Assembly (NCBI GenBank): GCA_002356455.1
Contig: AP017968.1
Coordinates: 1,426,001-1,490,000, forward strand
Length of the DNA stretch: 64,000 nt
Source of the DNA: Fusobacterium varium
GTDB taxonomy: Bacteria > Fusobacteriota > Fusobacteriia > Fusobacteriales > Fusobacteriaceae
Direction of reading: 5' to 3'
Made by a program: the position numbers and the translations under genes. Below are positions 16,827 to 25,397 of the stretch, in pieces (within the stretch, counting starts at the first letter, position 1; each line of letters opens with the position of its first letter). The notes under the pieces were generated by a model. That model was not told where the DNA came from, searched no databases, and saw only the letters and a program-made list of their open reading frames with translations.

Positions 16827-18452
16827 TTATAATTTATTTGGTTTTTCAATGAGAATATTTTTTTCATTTTCATAAGTGACAAAACCAGGTTTACTTCCTT
16901 TAGGTTTGTTTATGTATCTTTTTTTAGTATAATCTACACTGATTTTATCTCCAGCAGAACTTTTAGAAAAATATGCTGCTACTTCAGCACCTTTTAAAAG
17001 CATTTCTTCTGTAATTTCATTTGCTTTTATAATTACATGAGAACCAGGAATATTTTTAGAATGCAACCATATATCCTCTTTACTGGCAATTTTAAAAGTT
17101 AGATTATCATTTTCAATATTATTTCTTCCATATAATATTTTAAAATTTTCAAATTCAAGCAGTCCATATCCAATTTCTTTTACCTGTTTCTTTTTATTTC
17201 CTTTTTTTTGCTGTATTTTTATATATCCTTGAGATATTAATTCTTCTTGAATAAGCTTTAAATTATCAGTATTAGGGCTGTTATCAATAAATAGTTTAAT
17301 ACTGTTCAGATAATTCAATTCTTCATTTATTTCAATAAATCTTCTCTTATTAGCTTCCATACCTCTTTTTAATTTATTATATTTTTTATAAAGTTTTTCC
17401 AAATTTTCTTGTGGTGTTATTTGTGGATCAAGTGATATAGATATTTCTTTATTATTATAAAAATCATAAGTTTCAATAGAAGTCATACCTTTTTTAAGTG
17501 TATATATAGAAGCAGCAAGAATATCTCCTTGTTCTTTGTATTTTATAAAGTCTTGTTTTTCTATCGCTTCTTCTTCTAAAAGAGAGATTATTCTCATATT
17601 TTTTTTGATTTTTTTGTTTATATTATCAAGAAGCTGAGTTTTTAATGTGTCAAAGCTGCTTGATAGATTTTCTGAATTTATATAAAAATTTATAGCATCT
17701 CTAAAATTGTCAAAAGAAACTGCTTCATCATATTCTTTTCCTTTAGGAATAATATTAAGTACAGTTCCAAGAACTATTCTGCCTTTATTCAGGAAAATTT
17801 TTGGTTGAGGCGGAGCATTTAGTAACTGTGTGAAACTATCAAAATCAGTTATGTTCTGAACTGTTAATTTTCCAAGACCTTCTATATTTTTTAAGAGGGA
17901 ATTTTCAGTTGTAAATTTATTAAATTCATCTTTTGAAACATTTAAAGGGGAAATTTTTTCTTCAATAACAGGCTGTTCATATTTTAATCCTGGGAAAAGA
18001 GCTCTTAAACGATTTTCTTCCAGAGAAAATCGTTTAAGTAAATCAATTATTTTATCTTCTTCATCTGTAAAAATAAAATTTGAACATTTTCCCATTATTT
18101 CAAAATATATAGAATAATTTTTTACTTCGCCAAGTTCATTTATTTTTGCAAACTTGAAACATAAAATTCTATCAAATCCTAACTGCTGTATATCAGTAAG
18201 CATAGCATTGAGCAAATGTTTTCTCATATTTGCAGCAAGACCAGCAGAATTTTCCAAGATGCTTTCTTTAGAATCTGCAATATAGCAAATTGGAAAAGAA
18301 GGATTGCATGAAAATACAAGTTCAGTTTTTCCAAAATAAACAGAAAGAGATACTTCAGTATTTTTTGTTATTTTATTTATTTTTTTTCCTGAAAGATTTA
18401 CCTTCAGTTCATCTTTTATTTTGTTCAATGATATACCATCAATGTAAAACAT
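16827..18452 (-). CDS. rqcH: RqcH-like NFACT protein (ribosome quality control)
   Basis: A 541-residue NFACT protein, the bacterial Rqc2/NEMF homologue that binds obstructed 50S subunits and adds alanine tails to stalled chains. NFACT-N (about 1-200) contains the tRNA-contacting Asp-Arg pair at D94-R95 (LGFDRI). A coiled-coil region spans about 260-400. The C-terminal NFACT-R domain contains DIWLHSKNIPGSHVII. Older annotation calls this family fibronectin-binding protein. It is the last gene of a minus-strand unit that also holds rsgA, another ribosome factor. Confidence 0.93.
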   Translation of the reverse strand: MFYIDGISLNKIKDELKVNLSGKKINKITKNTEVSLSVYFGKTELVFSCNPSFPICYIADSKESILENSAGLAANMRKHLLNAMLTDIQQLGFDRILCFKFAKINELGEVKNYSIYFEIMGKCSNFIFTDEEDKIIDLLKRFSLEENRLRALFPGLKYEQPVIEEKISPLNVSKDEFNKFTTENSLLKNIEGLGKLTVQNITDFDSFTQLLNAPPQPKIFLNKGRIVLGTVLNIIPKGKEYDEAVSFDNFRDAINFYINSENLSSSFDTLKTQLLDNINKKIKKNMRIISLLEEEAIEKQDFIKYKEQGDILAASIYTLKKGMTSIETYDFYNNKEISISLDPQITPQENLEKLYKKYNKLKRGMEANKRRFIEINEELNYLNSIKLFIDNSPNTDNLKLIQEELISQGYIKIQQKKGNKKKQVKEIGYGLLEFENFKILYGRNNIENDNLTFKIASKEDIWLHSKNIPGSHVIIKANEITEEMLLKGAEVAAYFSKSSAGDKISVDYTKKRYINKPKGSKPGFVTYENEKNILIEKPNKL

Positions 18453-18472
18453 TATTTTCTCCTATCGGACTT

Positions 18473-19147
18473 TTATTCGTTTTTTATACCAATTAAATTT
18501 TTAGCATCAAGAATGTCTAAAACCAAAAGATCTCCATCAGCTTTTTTCAAAATGAAATTATCTTTATCACTGCTTTCCATTATTTCAAGCACTGTAAAGT
18601 TTTCTATTCCATGACTTGCAAAGAAATTTTGAACAATCGGAGTTCCCTTTATCTCTACTACAGAAACTTTTGTTCCTATTGGAAATTCTGTAATAAGAAG
18701 AGGTTTAAAATAATCTGTTTTTCCTCTAAGGGCATTTAAAATTACTTCAAATACTTCAATAAAATGAGTAAGGTCTTTATCAGCAATATCTTCTGTAAGT
18801 GTAGACATTATCATTTTGTGATAGTTATTATGATAAGCTAAAGCTTTAGCTCCTTTAGGAGTCAAAGATACAAAAACTTTTCTTCTGTCAGAATTTGATC
18901 TTACTCTAGCAATAAATCCTTTTTCTGTAAGTTTAGAAACAGCAACAGTAGCAGTTCCCATAGTTATACCAATTCTTTCTGCCAGTTCATTCATAGTAAG
19001 GGAATCCTGTCCTATAGCTTCTATTAAGTGAAGCTCAGTATGAGTAAGGCATTTTATCCCTCTTTTAAGAGCCATATCTTCAGTTTTAAAAAATAATTTG
19101 TAGAAATCTTCCAATACTTCATTAACTTTTTTTATGTTTTCATTCAT
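18473..19147 (-). CDS. MarR-type regulator fused to a FeoA-like domain
   Basis: A 224-residue protein with a MarR winged helix in residues 1-140 (LTMNELAERIGITMGTATVAVSKLTEKGFIARV, then SNSDRRKVFVSLTPKG). A small SH3-like FeoA domain follows from about 148 (FPIGTKVSVVEIKGTPIVQNFFASHGI through VLDILDAKNLIGI). This two-domain layout recalls the DtxR/MntR metalloregulators, where an HTH is joined to an SH3/FeoA domain, but the HTH is MarR-like. The gene lies three bases after rpe and 20 before rqcH. Its target and ligand are unknown; metal sensing is a reasonable guess. Confidence 0.8.
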   Translation of the reverse strand: MNENIKKVNEVLEDFYKLFFKTEDMALKRGIKCLTHTELHLIEAIGQDSLTMNELAERIGITMGTATVAVSKLTEKGFIARVRSNSDRRKVFVSLTPKGAKALAYHNNYHKMIMSTLTEDIADKDLTHFIEVFEVILNALRGKTDYFKPLLITEFPIGTKVSVVEIKGTPIVQNFFASHGIENFTVLEIMESSDKDNFILKKADGDLLVLDILDAKNLIGIKNE

Positions 19148-19150
19148 AAA

Positions 19151-19789
19151 TTAACCTCTCTTTAAAGAATTTATTCTTTCTTTGTAATCTCCAGAAAAAA
19201 CATATGAACCAGCAACAAAAATATTTGCTCCAGCTTCAATACATTTTCCAATAGTGTCAGCTGTAATTCCACCATCAACTTGAATATCTACTTTTTTACT
19301 GAGTTTTCTTACATCTTTTATTTTATCTATTGCACTGTTAATAAATTTTTGTCCTCCAAAACCTGGATTAACACTCATAACCAAAACCATATCTATATCA
19401 TTAATAACATACTTAAGGATATCTACTGGAGTAGAAGGGTTAAGAGATATACCTGCTTTTATTCCATGTGCTTTTATTTGTTGAATAACTCTATGAAGAT
19501 GTACAGTAGATTCTGCATGTACAGTAATTATATCAGCTCCAGATTTAACAAAGTCATCAATATATCTTTCTGGTTTTTCAATCATTAAGTGTACATCAAA
19601 TATAAGTTTAGTTTTGTTTCTTATAGCTTTTATAACAGGAGCTCCAAAAGTTATATTAGGAACAAACATTCCATCCATAACATCTATATGAACATAGTCA
19701 GCTCCAGCTTTATCTATTGCAATTACTTCTTCACCCAGCTTACTGAAGTCAGCTGATAGGATAGAAGGAGCTATCTTGATATCATTCAT
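19151..19789 (-). CDS. rpe: ribulose-phosphate 3-epimerase
   Basis: TIM-barrel enzyme interconverting ribulose-5-phosphate and xylulose-5-phosphate in the pentose phosphate pathway. Motifs seen are APSILSADF, the metal-site segment [28 protein letters not shown] and VDGGIT. The upstream ATG at 19807 lies before the ribosome binding site GAGGTGG, so the start is the ATG at 19789, giving 212 residues. It overlaps the end of rsgA by eight bases; the rsgA-rpe pair is conserved in many Gram-positive bacteria. Confidence 0.95.
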   Translation of the reverse strand: MNDIKIAPSILSADFSKLGEEVIAIDKAGADYVHIDVMDGMFVPNITFGAPVIKAIRNKTKLIFDVHLMIEKPERYIDDFVKSGADIITVHAESTVHLHRVIQQIKAHGIKAGISLNPSTPVDILKYVINDIDMVLVMSVNPGFGGQKFINSAIDKIKDVRKLSKKVDIQVDGGITADTIGKCIEAGANIFVAGSYVFSGDYKERINSLKRG

Positions 19790-20663
19790 ACTTATTCCAC
19801 CTCTCATTTTTTAATTTTTCATATGTTTTTTTATAGAAATCATATCTTACAGGAGAAATTTCTCCATTAGTAACCATATCTTTAATTATACAATTTGGTT
19901 CGTTCAAATGCAAACAATTATAAAATTTACAACTTTTATCAGTTTTGAACTCAGGAAATAATGAAATTAGCTCCTGAACATCTTTTATGTAAGGCAGTTC
20001 TATAGATGAAAAACCAGGAGTATCTATGATAAATCCACCTCCTGGCAGAGGAAGAAGATTAGTATCTTTGGTTGTATGTTTACCTCTTCTCAATCTTTTA
20101 CTTGTTTCACCAGTTTCAAGGATTTTAACATTTTGTAAAAGATTTATAATGCTTGATTTTCCTACACCACTAGGACCTCCAAAAGCTGTTATTTTATTTT
20201 GGATAAAAACTTTCAGCTGGTCTACACCAATATTTTCTTTTTCAGAAATAAGGAAATAAGGTATTTCTAAATTTTTAAGAAAATCTAAATTTTTTTTAAT
20301 ATCTTCAATTTCTACTTTGGTAAGAAGATCTATTTTATTTACAACAACAACTGGTGCTATTTTATAATAAAAACTATTAAGGATAAGAGTATTGAGTCTT
20401 TCATAATCAATAACCGGATCTTTTCCAGCAAATTGAATAACAATATAATCTATATTTGCTACTAAAGGTCTTTCCAAAAGATTTTTTCTTTTTTCTATTT
20501 TAGTTATAGAATTATCTTCTGAAAATTCAACAATATCTCCTACTACACAATTATGTTTATTGTCTTTTCTTTTTAAAATTCCTCTTAACTTGCATTCATA
20601 TACTTTTTCATCAGATTTTATATAATAAAATCCTTGTATTTTGTTTATGACTATTCCTCTAAT
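19782..20663 (-). CDS. rsgA: ribosome small-subunit GTPase RsgA, apparent ATT start
   Basis: Circularly permuted GTPase that checks 30S subunit maturation. The G motifs run G4 (VVNKIDLL), G1 (GPSGVGKSS), G3 (DTPGF), then a zinc site with [14 protein letters not shown]. The first standard start (ATG 20477) would remove the N-terminal OB fold. The frame stays open upstream and encodes that domain, including [11 protein letters not shown] and [13 protein letters not shown]. No ATG, GTG or TTG lies there. The strong site AAGGAGG at 20671-20677 is seven bases from an in-frame ATT (20663-20661), so I place the start there; total 293 residues, the usual length. Confidence 0.85.
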   Translation of the reverse strand: MRGIVINKIQGFYYIKSDEKVYECKLRGILKRKDNKHNCVVGDIVEFSEDNSITKIEKRKNLLERPLVANIDYIVIQFAGKDPVIDYERLNTLILNSFYYKIAPVVVVNKIDLLTKVEIEDIKKNLDFLKNLEIPYFLISEKENIGVDQLKVFIQNKITAFGGPSGVGKSSIINLLQNVKILETGETSKRLRRGKHTTKDTNLLPLPGGGFIIDTPGFSSIELPYIKDVQELISLFPEFKTDKSCKFYNCLHLNEPNCIIKDMVTNGEISPVRYDFYKKTYEKLKNERWNKYE

Positions 20664-20688
20664 TTTTATTCCTCCTTGAAGCAGACTG

Positions 20689-21405
20689 CTAGTTTTCTTT
20701 ATTTACTGTTATATCGATTACTGTACCAGCTGAAACTTTTCTTCCAGCTAAGACACTTGTTTCAATAACTAAATCTTTTTCTATTTCTGGAAGAGATACA
20801 TAAGTTATCTTACCAATAAGAAGAGAGTTTTCTGTAAGAATTTCTTTAGCTTTATTTATCTCAATACCAATAATATCAGGAACTCTTACATCCATAAGCT
20901 GTTCAGAACCGTTGATAAGAAAGGATATTCTTTGCCCCCTTCTGAGCAGAGTCCCAGTTGCTGGATCAGTTGATATAACTTCATTGTATGCAATATTGGC
21001 TTTTGTGGTAGCAACTCTGTCTATAATGAGGCCTTTTTGTTCAGCAATAGCCTTAGCATCTAGAAAGTTCATTCCTTTTAATTCAGGAACTTCTACAAGA
21101 GCTTCCCCTTTACTTATCCATACTTTAATATTTCTATTCTTCTTTACAATATTTCCAGCTTCAGGTTCCTGAAGAAATATCTCTCCAACAGGAAGATCAG
21201 AAAACTCTTCACCCATATTTCTGATATTCAGTTCATTATTTTCTAACATCTTTTCAGCTTCAGCTAAAGTTAGAGTTTTTAAATCTGGAACAGAATAGAA
21301 AGTTTCATTGAAGTATATTTTTTCAAATATTTTAAATGAAAAGAAAGCTATTAAAACGATAGCTATTAAAGTAAGAAAAGAGAAACATATTGACTTTTTA
21401 TTCAT
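20689..21405 (-). CDS. membrane-anchored triple PASTA-domain protein
   Basis: A 238-residue protein with an N-terminal membrane anchor (about 8-28) and three extracytoplasmic PASTA domains beginning near VPDLKTLTLAEAEKML, VPELKGMNFLDAKAIA and VPDIIGIEINKAKEIL. PASTA domains bind peptidoglycan stems and beta-lactams and normally form the sensor part of PrkC-type kinases or penicillin-binding proteins. No kinase or transpeptidase domain is present. It sits directly upstream of rsgA-rpe, exactly where prkC lies in many Firmicutes. A long upstream frame exists, but the ribosome binding site GGGAGG fixes the start at 21405. Confidence 0.85.
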   Translation of the reverse strand: MNKKSICFSFLTLIAIVLIAFFSFKIFEKIYFNETFYSVPDLKTLTLAEAEKMLENNELNIRNMGEEFSDLPVGEIFLQEPEAGNIVKKNRNIKVWISKGEALVEVPELKGMNFLDAKAIAEQKGLIIDRVATTKANIAYNEVISTDPATGTLLRRGQRISFLINGSEQLMDVRVPDIIGIEINKAKEILTENSLLIGKITYVSLPEIEKDLVIETSVLAGRKVSAGTVIDITVNKEN

Positions 21406-21583
21406 TATTCCTCCCTGAAAATTTAATCTTATATTAACACATATAGATACTATTTGATAATAACATAAGAAGCACAAAATATCAATAATTACTTGATAAA
21501 TACTGGAGTAAATGTTAAAATACAGTGAATGATTTTGTTTTAGGATATATGCTTTAAGCATATGATTTTAGGAGGAGAGAAGA

Positions 21584-22108
21584 TTGGATTATACAATTGA
21601 AACATTGATACCAAGAGAAGCAGTGGAAAAAAGAATAAAGGAACTTGCTTCTGAAATAGAAAAAGATTACAAGGGCAGAGAAGTAATAGTTTTAGGATTG
21701 TTGAAAGGCTCTGTTATTTTTATGAGTGATCTTATAAAAGAAATAGATATACCTTTAGTAATTGATTTTATGAGTGTATCAAGTTATGGAAATGGAACTA
21801 ACAGTACTGGGATAGTAAAAATATTAAAAGATACTGATTTTGATTTGAAAGATAAGGAAATTCTTATTGTAGAAGATATAATTGATACAGGACTTACTTT
21901 AAAATATGTAAGAGAATTTATAGAATCTAAAGGAACAAAAAGTGTAGCAATATGTACTCTTTTAGATAAGCCAAGCAGAAGAAAGGTAGAGATTAAAGGA
22001 GATTATGTTGGTTTTGAAATTCCTGATGAATTTGTAGTAGGGTATGGTTTAGACTATGCTCAGCATCATAGAAATCTACCATATGTAGGAATGGTAGTAA
22101 AAAAATAG
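21584..22108 (+). CDS. hpt: hypoxanthine phosphoribosyltransferase
   Basis: A 174-residue purine salvage enzyme that converts hypoxanthine (and guanine) plus PRPP to the nucleotide. The PRPP-binding motif is VEDIIDTGLTL, and the flexible-loop residues SSYGNGTNSTG and the C-terminal YGLDYAQHHRNLPYVG are typical. It uses a TTG start with a strong ribosome binding site GGAGGAG. It is the first gene of a long co-directional run leading to polC, and rsmA starts almost directly after its stop. Confidence 0.94.
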   Translation: MDYTIETLIPREAVEKRIKELASEIEKDYKGREVIVLGLLKGSVIFMSDLIKEIDIPLVIDFMSVSSYGNGTNSTGIVKILKDTDFDLKDKEILIVEDIIDTGLTLKYVREFIESKGTKSVAICTLLDKPSRRKVEIKGDYVGFEIPDEFVVGYGLDYAQHHRNLPYVGMVVKK

Positions 22109-22120
22109 ATGGAGGAAAGG

Positions 22121-22915
22121 ATGTCCTTTAAGCATAAAAAAAAATTTGGTCAGAATTTTCTTACTGATCAAAAAGAAGTTTTAAGAAAAATAATGGAAGT
22201 ATCATCTGTAAATCAAAATGATACTGTTCTTGAGATAGGACCAGGAGAAGGGGCATTAACTGCATTGCTTCTGGAAAAAGCTCAAAAAGTGGTTACTATA
22301 GAGATAGACAGAGATTTAGAAAAAATATTGAGAAAAAAATTTAATGAAAATCCAAAATATACTCTTGTAATGAATGATGTTTTAGAGACTGATTTAAAAG
22401 AATATATAACAGTAGGAACAAAAGTTGTTGCTAATATTCCATATTATATAACCTCACCAATTATAAATAAACTCATTGAAAACAGGGGTGTAATAGATGA
22501 AATATATATAATGGTACAAAAAGAAGTTGCTGAAAGAATATGTGCTAAAAAAGGTAAAGAAAGAAGTGTTCTTACACTTGCAGTTGAATATTTTGGTAAA
22601 GCTGAGTATTTGTTTACTATACCTAAAGAAGCTTTTACACCTATTCCAAAGGTGGATTCAGCTTTTATGTCTATAAAACTTTACAAAGATGATAAATATA
22701 AAAAAATTGTAGATGAAGATATATTTTTCAAATATGTAAAAGCGGCTTTTGCTAATAAAAGAAAAAATCTGTTAAATAATTTTACAACTATGGGAATATC
22801 TAAAGATGAGTTAAGAAAAATTTTGGATGAAGTTGGTATAAAGGAAACAGAAAGAGCTGAAAATCTTACTATAGAGGATTTTATAAACTTGATAGCTGTG
22901 TTTGAAAAAAAATAA
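22121..22915 (+). CDS. rsmA: 16S rRNA dimethyladenosine transferase
   Basis: KsgA/RsmA methyltransferase that dimethylates two adjacent adenines near the 3' end of 16S rRNA. The family start KKKFGQNFL, the SAM motif LEIGPGEGALT and the catalytic NIPYYITSPI are all present, as is the AFANKRKNLLNN segment of the C-terminal domain. An ATG at 22109 lies ahead of the ribosome binding site GGAGG; the ATG at 22121 is preferred, giving 264 residues. A stable hairpin follows the gene before the next start. Confidence 0.95.
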   Translation: MSFKHKKKFGQNFLTDQKEVLRKIMEVSSVNQNDTVLEIGPGEGALTALLLEKAQKVVTIEIDRDLEKILRKKFNENPKYTLVMNDVLETDLKEYITVGTKVVANIPYYITSPIINKLIENRGVIDEIYIMVQKEVAERICAKKGKERSVLTLAVEYFGKAEYLFTIPKEAFTPIPKVDSAFMSIKLYKDDKYKKIVDEDIFFKYVKAAFANKRKNLLNNFTTMGISKDELRKILDEVGIKETERAENLTIEDFINLIAVFEKK

Positions 22916-22923
22916 GGTAAGAT

Positions 22924-22977
22924 TAAAATGAGGGTAGATTAAGAGTTATAAAATAGTGAAAGCTTGCCCTCATTTTA
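22924..22977 (+). terminator. intra-operon hairpin, possible attenuator
   Basis: TAAAATGAGGG and CCCTCATTTTA form a perfect eleven-base-pair stem around a 32-base loop between rsmA and the DUF4911 gene. The tail is only moderately T-rich (GCTTTTAAATT), so it may reduce rather than end transcription. Confidence 0.55.
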
Positions 22978-22997
22978 GCTTTTAAATTGGAGGAAAA

Positions 22998-23252
22998 ATG
23001 TTAGGAAGTTATGAATATCTGATTCAAAGCAGAAAAGAAGATATAGACTTTATTAATAAAATAATGGAAGCATATGAAGGTGCAGGAGTAGTTAGAACTG
23101 TAGATCCTCATAAAGGTCTTATTAATATAATAACTACTTATGATTTTAAGGATTTTGTAAAAGAGATTGTTGAAGATTTAGATAAAAAAGAAGTAGTTGC
23201 TAAAATAGTGGAAGAAGGTCCTTGGAAAGGATCATTATATATTAATAAATAG
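22998..23252 (+). CDS. DUF4911 domain protein
   Basis: An 84-residue protein matching the small DUF4911 family, with the pattern KEDIDFINKIMEAYEGAGVVRTVD and a central LINIITTYD. The function is unknown. Conserved proximity to translation and RNA genes in related bacteria, and the position here between rsmA and khpA, hint at an RNA-related role, but that is only association. The start is set by GGAGG seven bases upstream. Confidence 0.75.
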   Translation: MLGSYEYLIQSRKEDIDFINKIMEAYEGAGVVRTVDPHKGLINIITTYDFKDFVKEIVEDLDKKEVVAKIVEEGPWKGSLYINK

Positions 23253-23274
23253 AATATAAAACGGAGGATGGAGA

Positions 23275-23514
23275 ATGGAAAAATTAGAAAAACTTATAAG
23301 TTACATCATAAAAGAATTAGTAGATACTAAAGAGGAAGTAAGAATTGACTATGATGCTATAGATGATACTATTATCTTTAAAGTAAGTGTTGCTAAAGGT
23401 GAAATGGGGAAAATAATTGGTAAAAATGGACTGACAGCTAACGCAATAAGAGGAGTTATGCAGGCTGCTGGAGTAAAAGATAAATTAAATGTAAATGTAG
23501 AATTTTTAGATTAG
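23275..23514 (+). CDS. khpA: KH-domain RNA-binding protein KhpA
   Basis: A 79-residue single KH domain with the RNA-binding GxxG loop in MGKIIGKNGLTANAIR. KhpA typically pairs with KhpB (Jag) and affects cell elongation and small-RNA metabolism. It lies eight bases before rimM, a very common arrangement (usually rpsP-khpA-rimM-trmD). Here rpsP is missing from that order. Confidence 0.93.
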   Translation: MEKLEKLISYIIKELVDTKEEVRIDYDAIDDTIIFKVSVAKGEMGKIIGKNGLTANAIRGVMQAAGVKDKLNVNVEFLD

Positions 23515-23522
23515 GAGGGGTA

Positions 23523-24095
23523 ATGGAACTTTTAACAGTTGGTAAGATTTCCGGAACACATCACTTAAAGGGAGCAGTTAAAATAATAGCTAATATAGGA
23601 GATGCTGAAATTCTTGAAGGAAACAGAGTAATAGTGGAACTTCCTGAAGGGGAACAGAAAATATTTACTGTAATAAGTGTAAATCCTTTAGTAGGAAATA
23701 AATGGGTAGCTGAATTTCAGGAAATAACTAATAAAACTGAAGCTGGAAAATTAAAAAATTCTTTTATAAAGATAAGAAGAGAACTTCTTGGAATAGGTGA
23801 TGATGAGTATCTTTTAAATGATCTTTTAGACATGAAGGCTGTAGATGCTGATAATGGAGATATACTTGGAAAAATAACTGATATATTTGAAACAGCAGCT
23901 CATGATATTTTGGTGATTGAGGGAGAAAATACAGAAATAATGGTTCCTGATGTAGATGAGTTTGTAAAAAAAATAGATTTTGATAAAAGAGAAATCTTTA
24001 TTCATCTTATAGAAGGAATGAAAGAAGCAAAAGGTCAAAAATTAAAACAAGATGATGGGATAGATGAAGAACTTGAGGAAAATGAGGGGAAATAA
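23523..24095 (+). CDS. rimM: ribosome maturation factor RimM
   Basis: A 190-residue protein with an N-terminal OB-like domain (VGKISGTHHLKGAVKI) and a C-terminal PRC-barrel domain (YLLNDLLDMKAVDADNGDIL, with HDILVIEG and MVPDVDEFV). RimM binds ribosomal protein S19 and assists 30S head assembly. The acidic C-terminal tail is slightly longer than usual. The stop precedes trmD directly. Confidence 0.95.
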   Translation: MELLTVGKISGTHHLKGAVKIIANIGDAEILEGNRVIVELPEGEQKIFTVISVNPLVGNKWVAEFQEITNKTEAGKLKNSFIKIRRELLGIGDDEYLLNDLLDMKAVDADNGDILGKITDIFETAAHDILVIEGENTEIMVPDVDEFVKKIDFDKREIFIHLIEGMKEAKGQKLKQDDGIDEELEENEGK

Positions 24096-24824
24096 ATGAA
24101 AATCAACATTTTGACTCTATTTCCTGAGATGTTTTCTGGATTTAAAAGCGAAAGTATAATAGGAAGAGCTGTAGAAAAGGGCAGCCTTGAAATAAATGTA
24201 ATAGATATCAGAGATTTTTGTTATGACAAACATAAACAGGCTGATGATACTCCTTTTGGTGGAGGGGCAGGAATGGTAATGAAACCTGAGCCACTTATAA
24301 GAGCACTGAAAACAACAGCTGGAAAAGTAATATACACTTCGCCGCAAGGGGTAAAATTTAATCAGCAGCTAGCTGTAAAACTTGCTCAGGAAAAAGAGAT
24401 AACAATAATTGCTGGACATTATGAAGGAATAGATGAGAGGGTAATTGAGAGTAATGTTGATATAGAAATATCAATAGGGGATTTTGTTCTCACAGGAGGA
24501 GAATTGCCAGCAATGGTAATGACTGATTGTATTGCAAGACTTATTCCAGGAGTTATAAAAAAAGAATCTTATGAAAATGATTCTTTTTTCAATGGGTTGC
24601 TGGATTATCCCCATTATACAAGACCTGCTGAATATGAAGGAATGAAAGTTCCAGAGGTGCTGTTATCAGGACATCATAAAAATATAGAACTTTGGCGACT
24701 TAAAGAAAGTCTGAAAAGAACATATTTAAGAAGAAAAGATTTGCTTGAAAAAAGAGAACTAAGTAAAGCAGAAAAAAAACTTTTAGCTGAAATAAAGGCA
24801 GAACTTGGAAAGGAGCAGAAATGA
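24096..24824 (+). CDS. trmD: tRNA (guanine-37-N1)-methyltransferase
   Basis: SPOUT-class enzyme making m1G37 in tRNAs, which prevents +1 frameshifting. Family motifs are present: LTLFPEMF, the DDTPFGGGAGMVMKPEP loop, GHYEGIDERV in the knot, and the active-site GDFVLTGGELPAMVM. The length of 242 residues is normal. It starts immediately after rimM, and its stop overlaps the next start as ATGA. Confidence 0.96.
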   Translation: MKINILTLFPEMFSGFKSESIIGRAVEKGSLEINVIDIRDFCYDKHKQADDTPFGGGAGMVMKPEPLIRALKTTAGKVIYTSPQGVKFNQQLAVKLAQEKEITIIAGHYEGIDERVIESNVDIEISIGDFVLTGGELPAMVMTDCIARLIPGVIKKESYENDSFFNGLLDYPHYTRPAEYEGMKVPEVLLSGHHKNIELWRLKESLKRTYLRRKDLLEKRELSKAEKKLLAEIKAELGKEQK

Positions 24825-25357
24825 TATACAAATTAAATAATCTTATTCCTAAGATAGGAAAAAATAATTATATAGCAGACAGTGCAGCTATTATTGGAAA
24901 TGTAGAAACTGGAGATAATGTTTCTATATGGTTTTCAGCTGTATTGAGAGGAGATATGAGTAAAATAATCATTGGAGATAATTCTAATGTGCAAGACAAC
25001 TCAACTCTTCATGGAGATTCAGATTTTCCTACAACTATTGGAAAAGGGGTTACTATTGGACATAATTGTGTAGTTCATGGCTGCACTGTTGGAGATAATT
25101 CTATAATAGGAATGGGAAGTCAGATACTTAATGGGAGTATAATTCCAAAAAACTGTATTGTATCAGCTGGGGCAGTAGTAAATAGTAAATTAAAAGCTGA
25201 AGAGGGAGATCTTATAGCTGGTTCACCAGCTATAGTTATAAAAAAGTTGTCTGAAAAACATTGGAAATATTTAAGCTATGCCAGAGATTCATATCTTACA
25301 AAAATAAAAAGATATTCAGAAAACTTGGAAAAAATAAATATAAATGAGAATAACTAG
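24821..25357 (+). CDS. gamma-class carbonic anhydrase-like protein
   Basis: A 178-residue left-handed beta-helix protein with hexapeptide repeats. The three metal-binding histidines of the gamma class are in place (H64, H81, H86, within STLHGD and GHNCVVHG). Members include true carbonic anhydrases and many hexapeptide-repeat proteins of unknown activity, so catalysis is likely but unproven. The ATGA overlap with trmD shows translational coupling. Confidence 0.85.
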   Translation: MIYKLNNLIPKIGKNNYIADSAAIIGNVETGDNVSIWFSAVLRGDMSKIIIGDNSNVQDNSTLHGDSDFPTTIGKGVTIGHNCVVHGCTVGDNSIIGMGSQILNGSIIPKNCIVSAGAVVNSKLKAEEGDLIAGSPAIVIKKLSEKHWKYLSYARDSYLTKIKRYSENLEKININENN

Positions 25358-25397
25358 ATTTTAATTAAAAAATCAAGAAAAGAGGAATGAGTAATAA

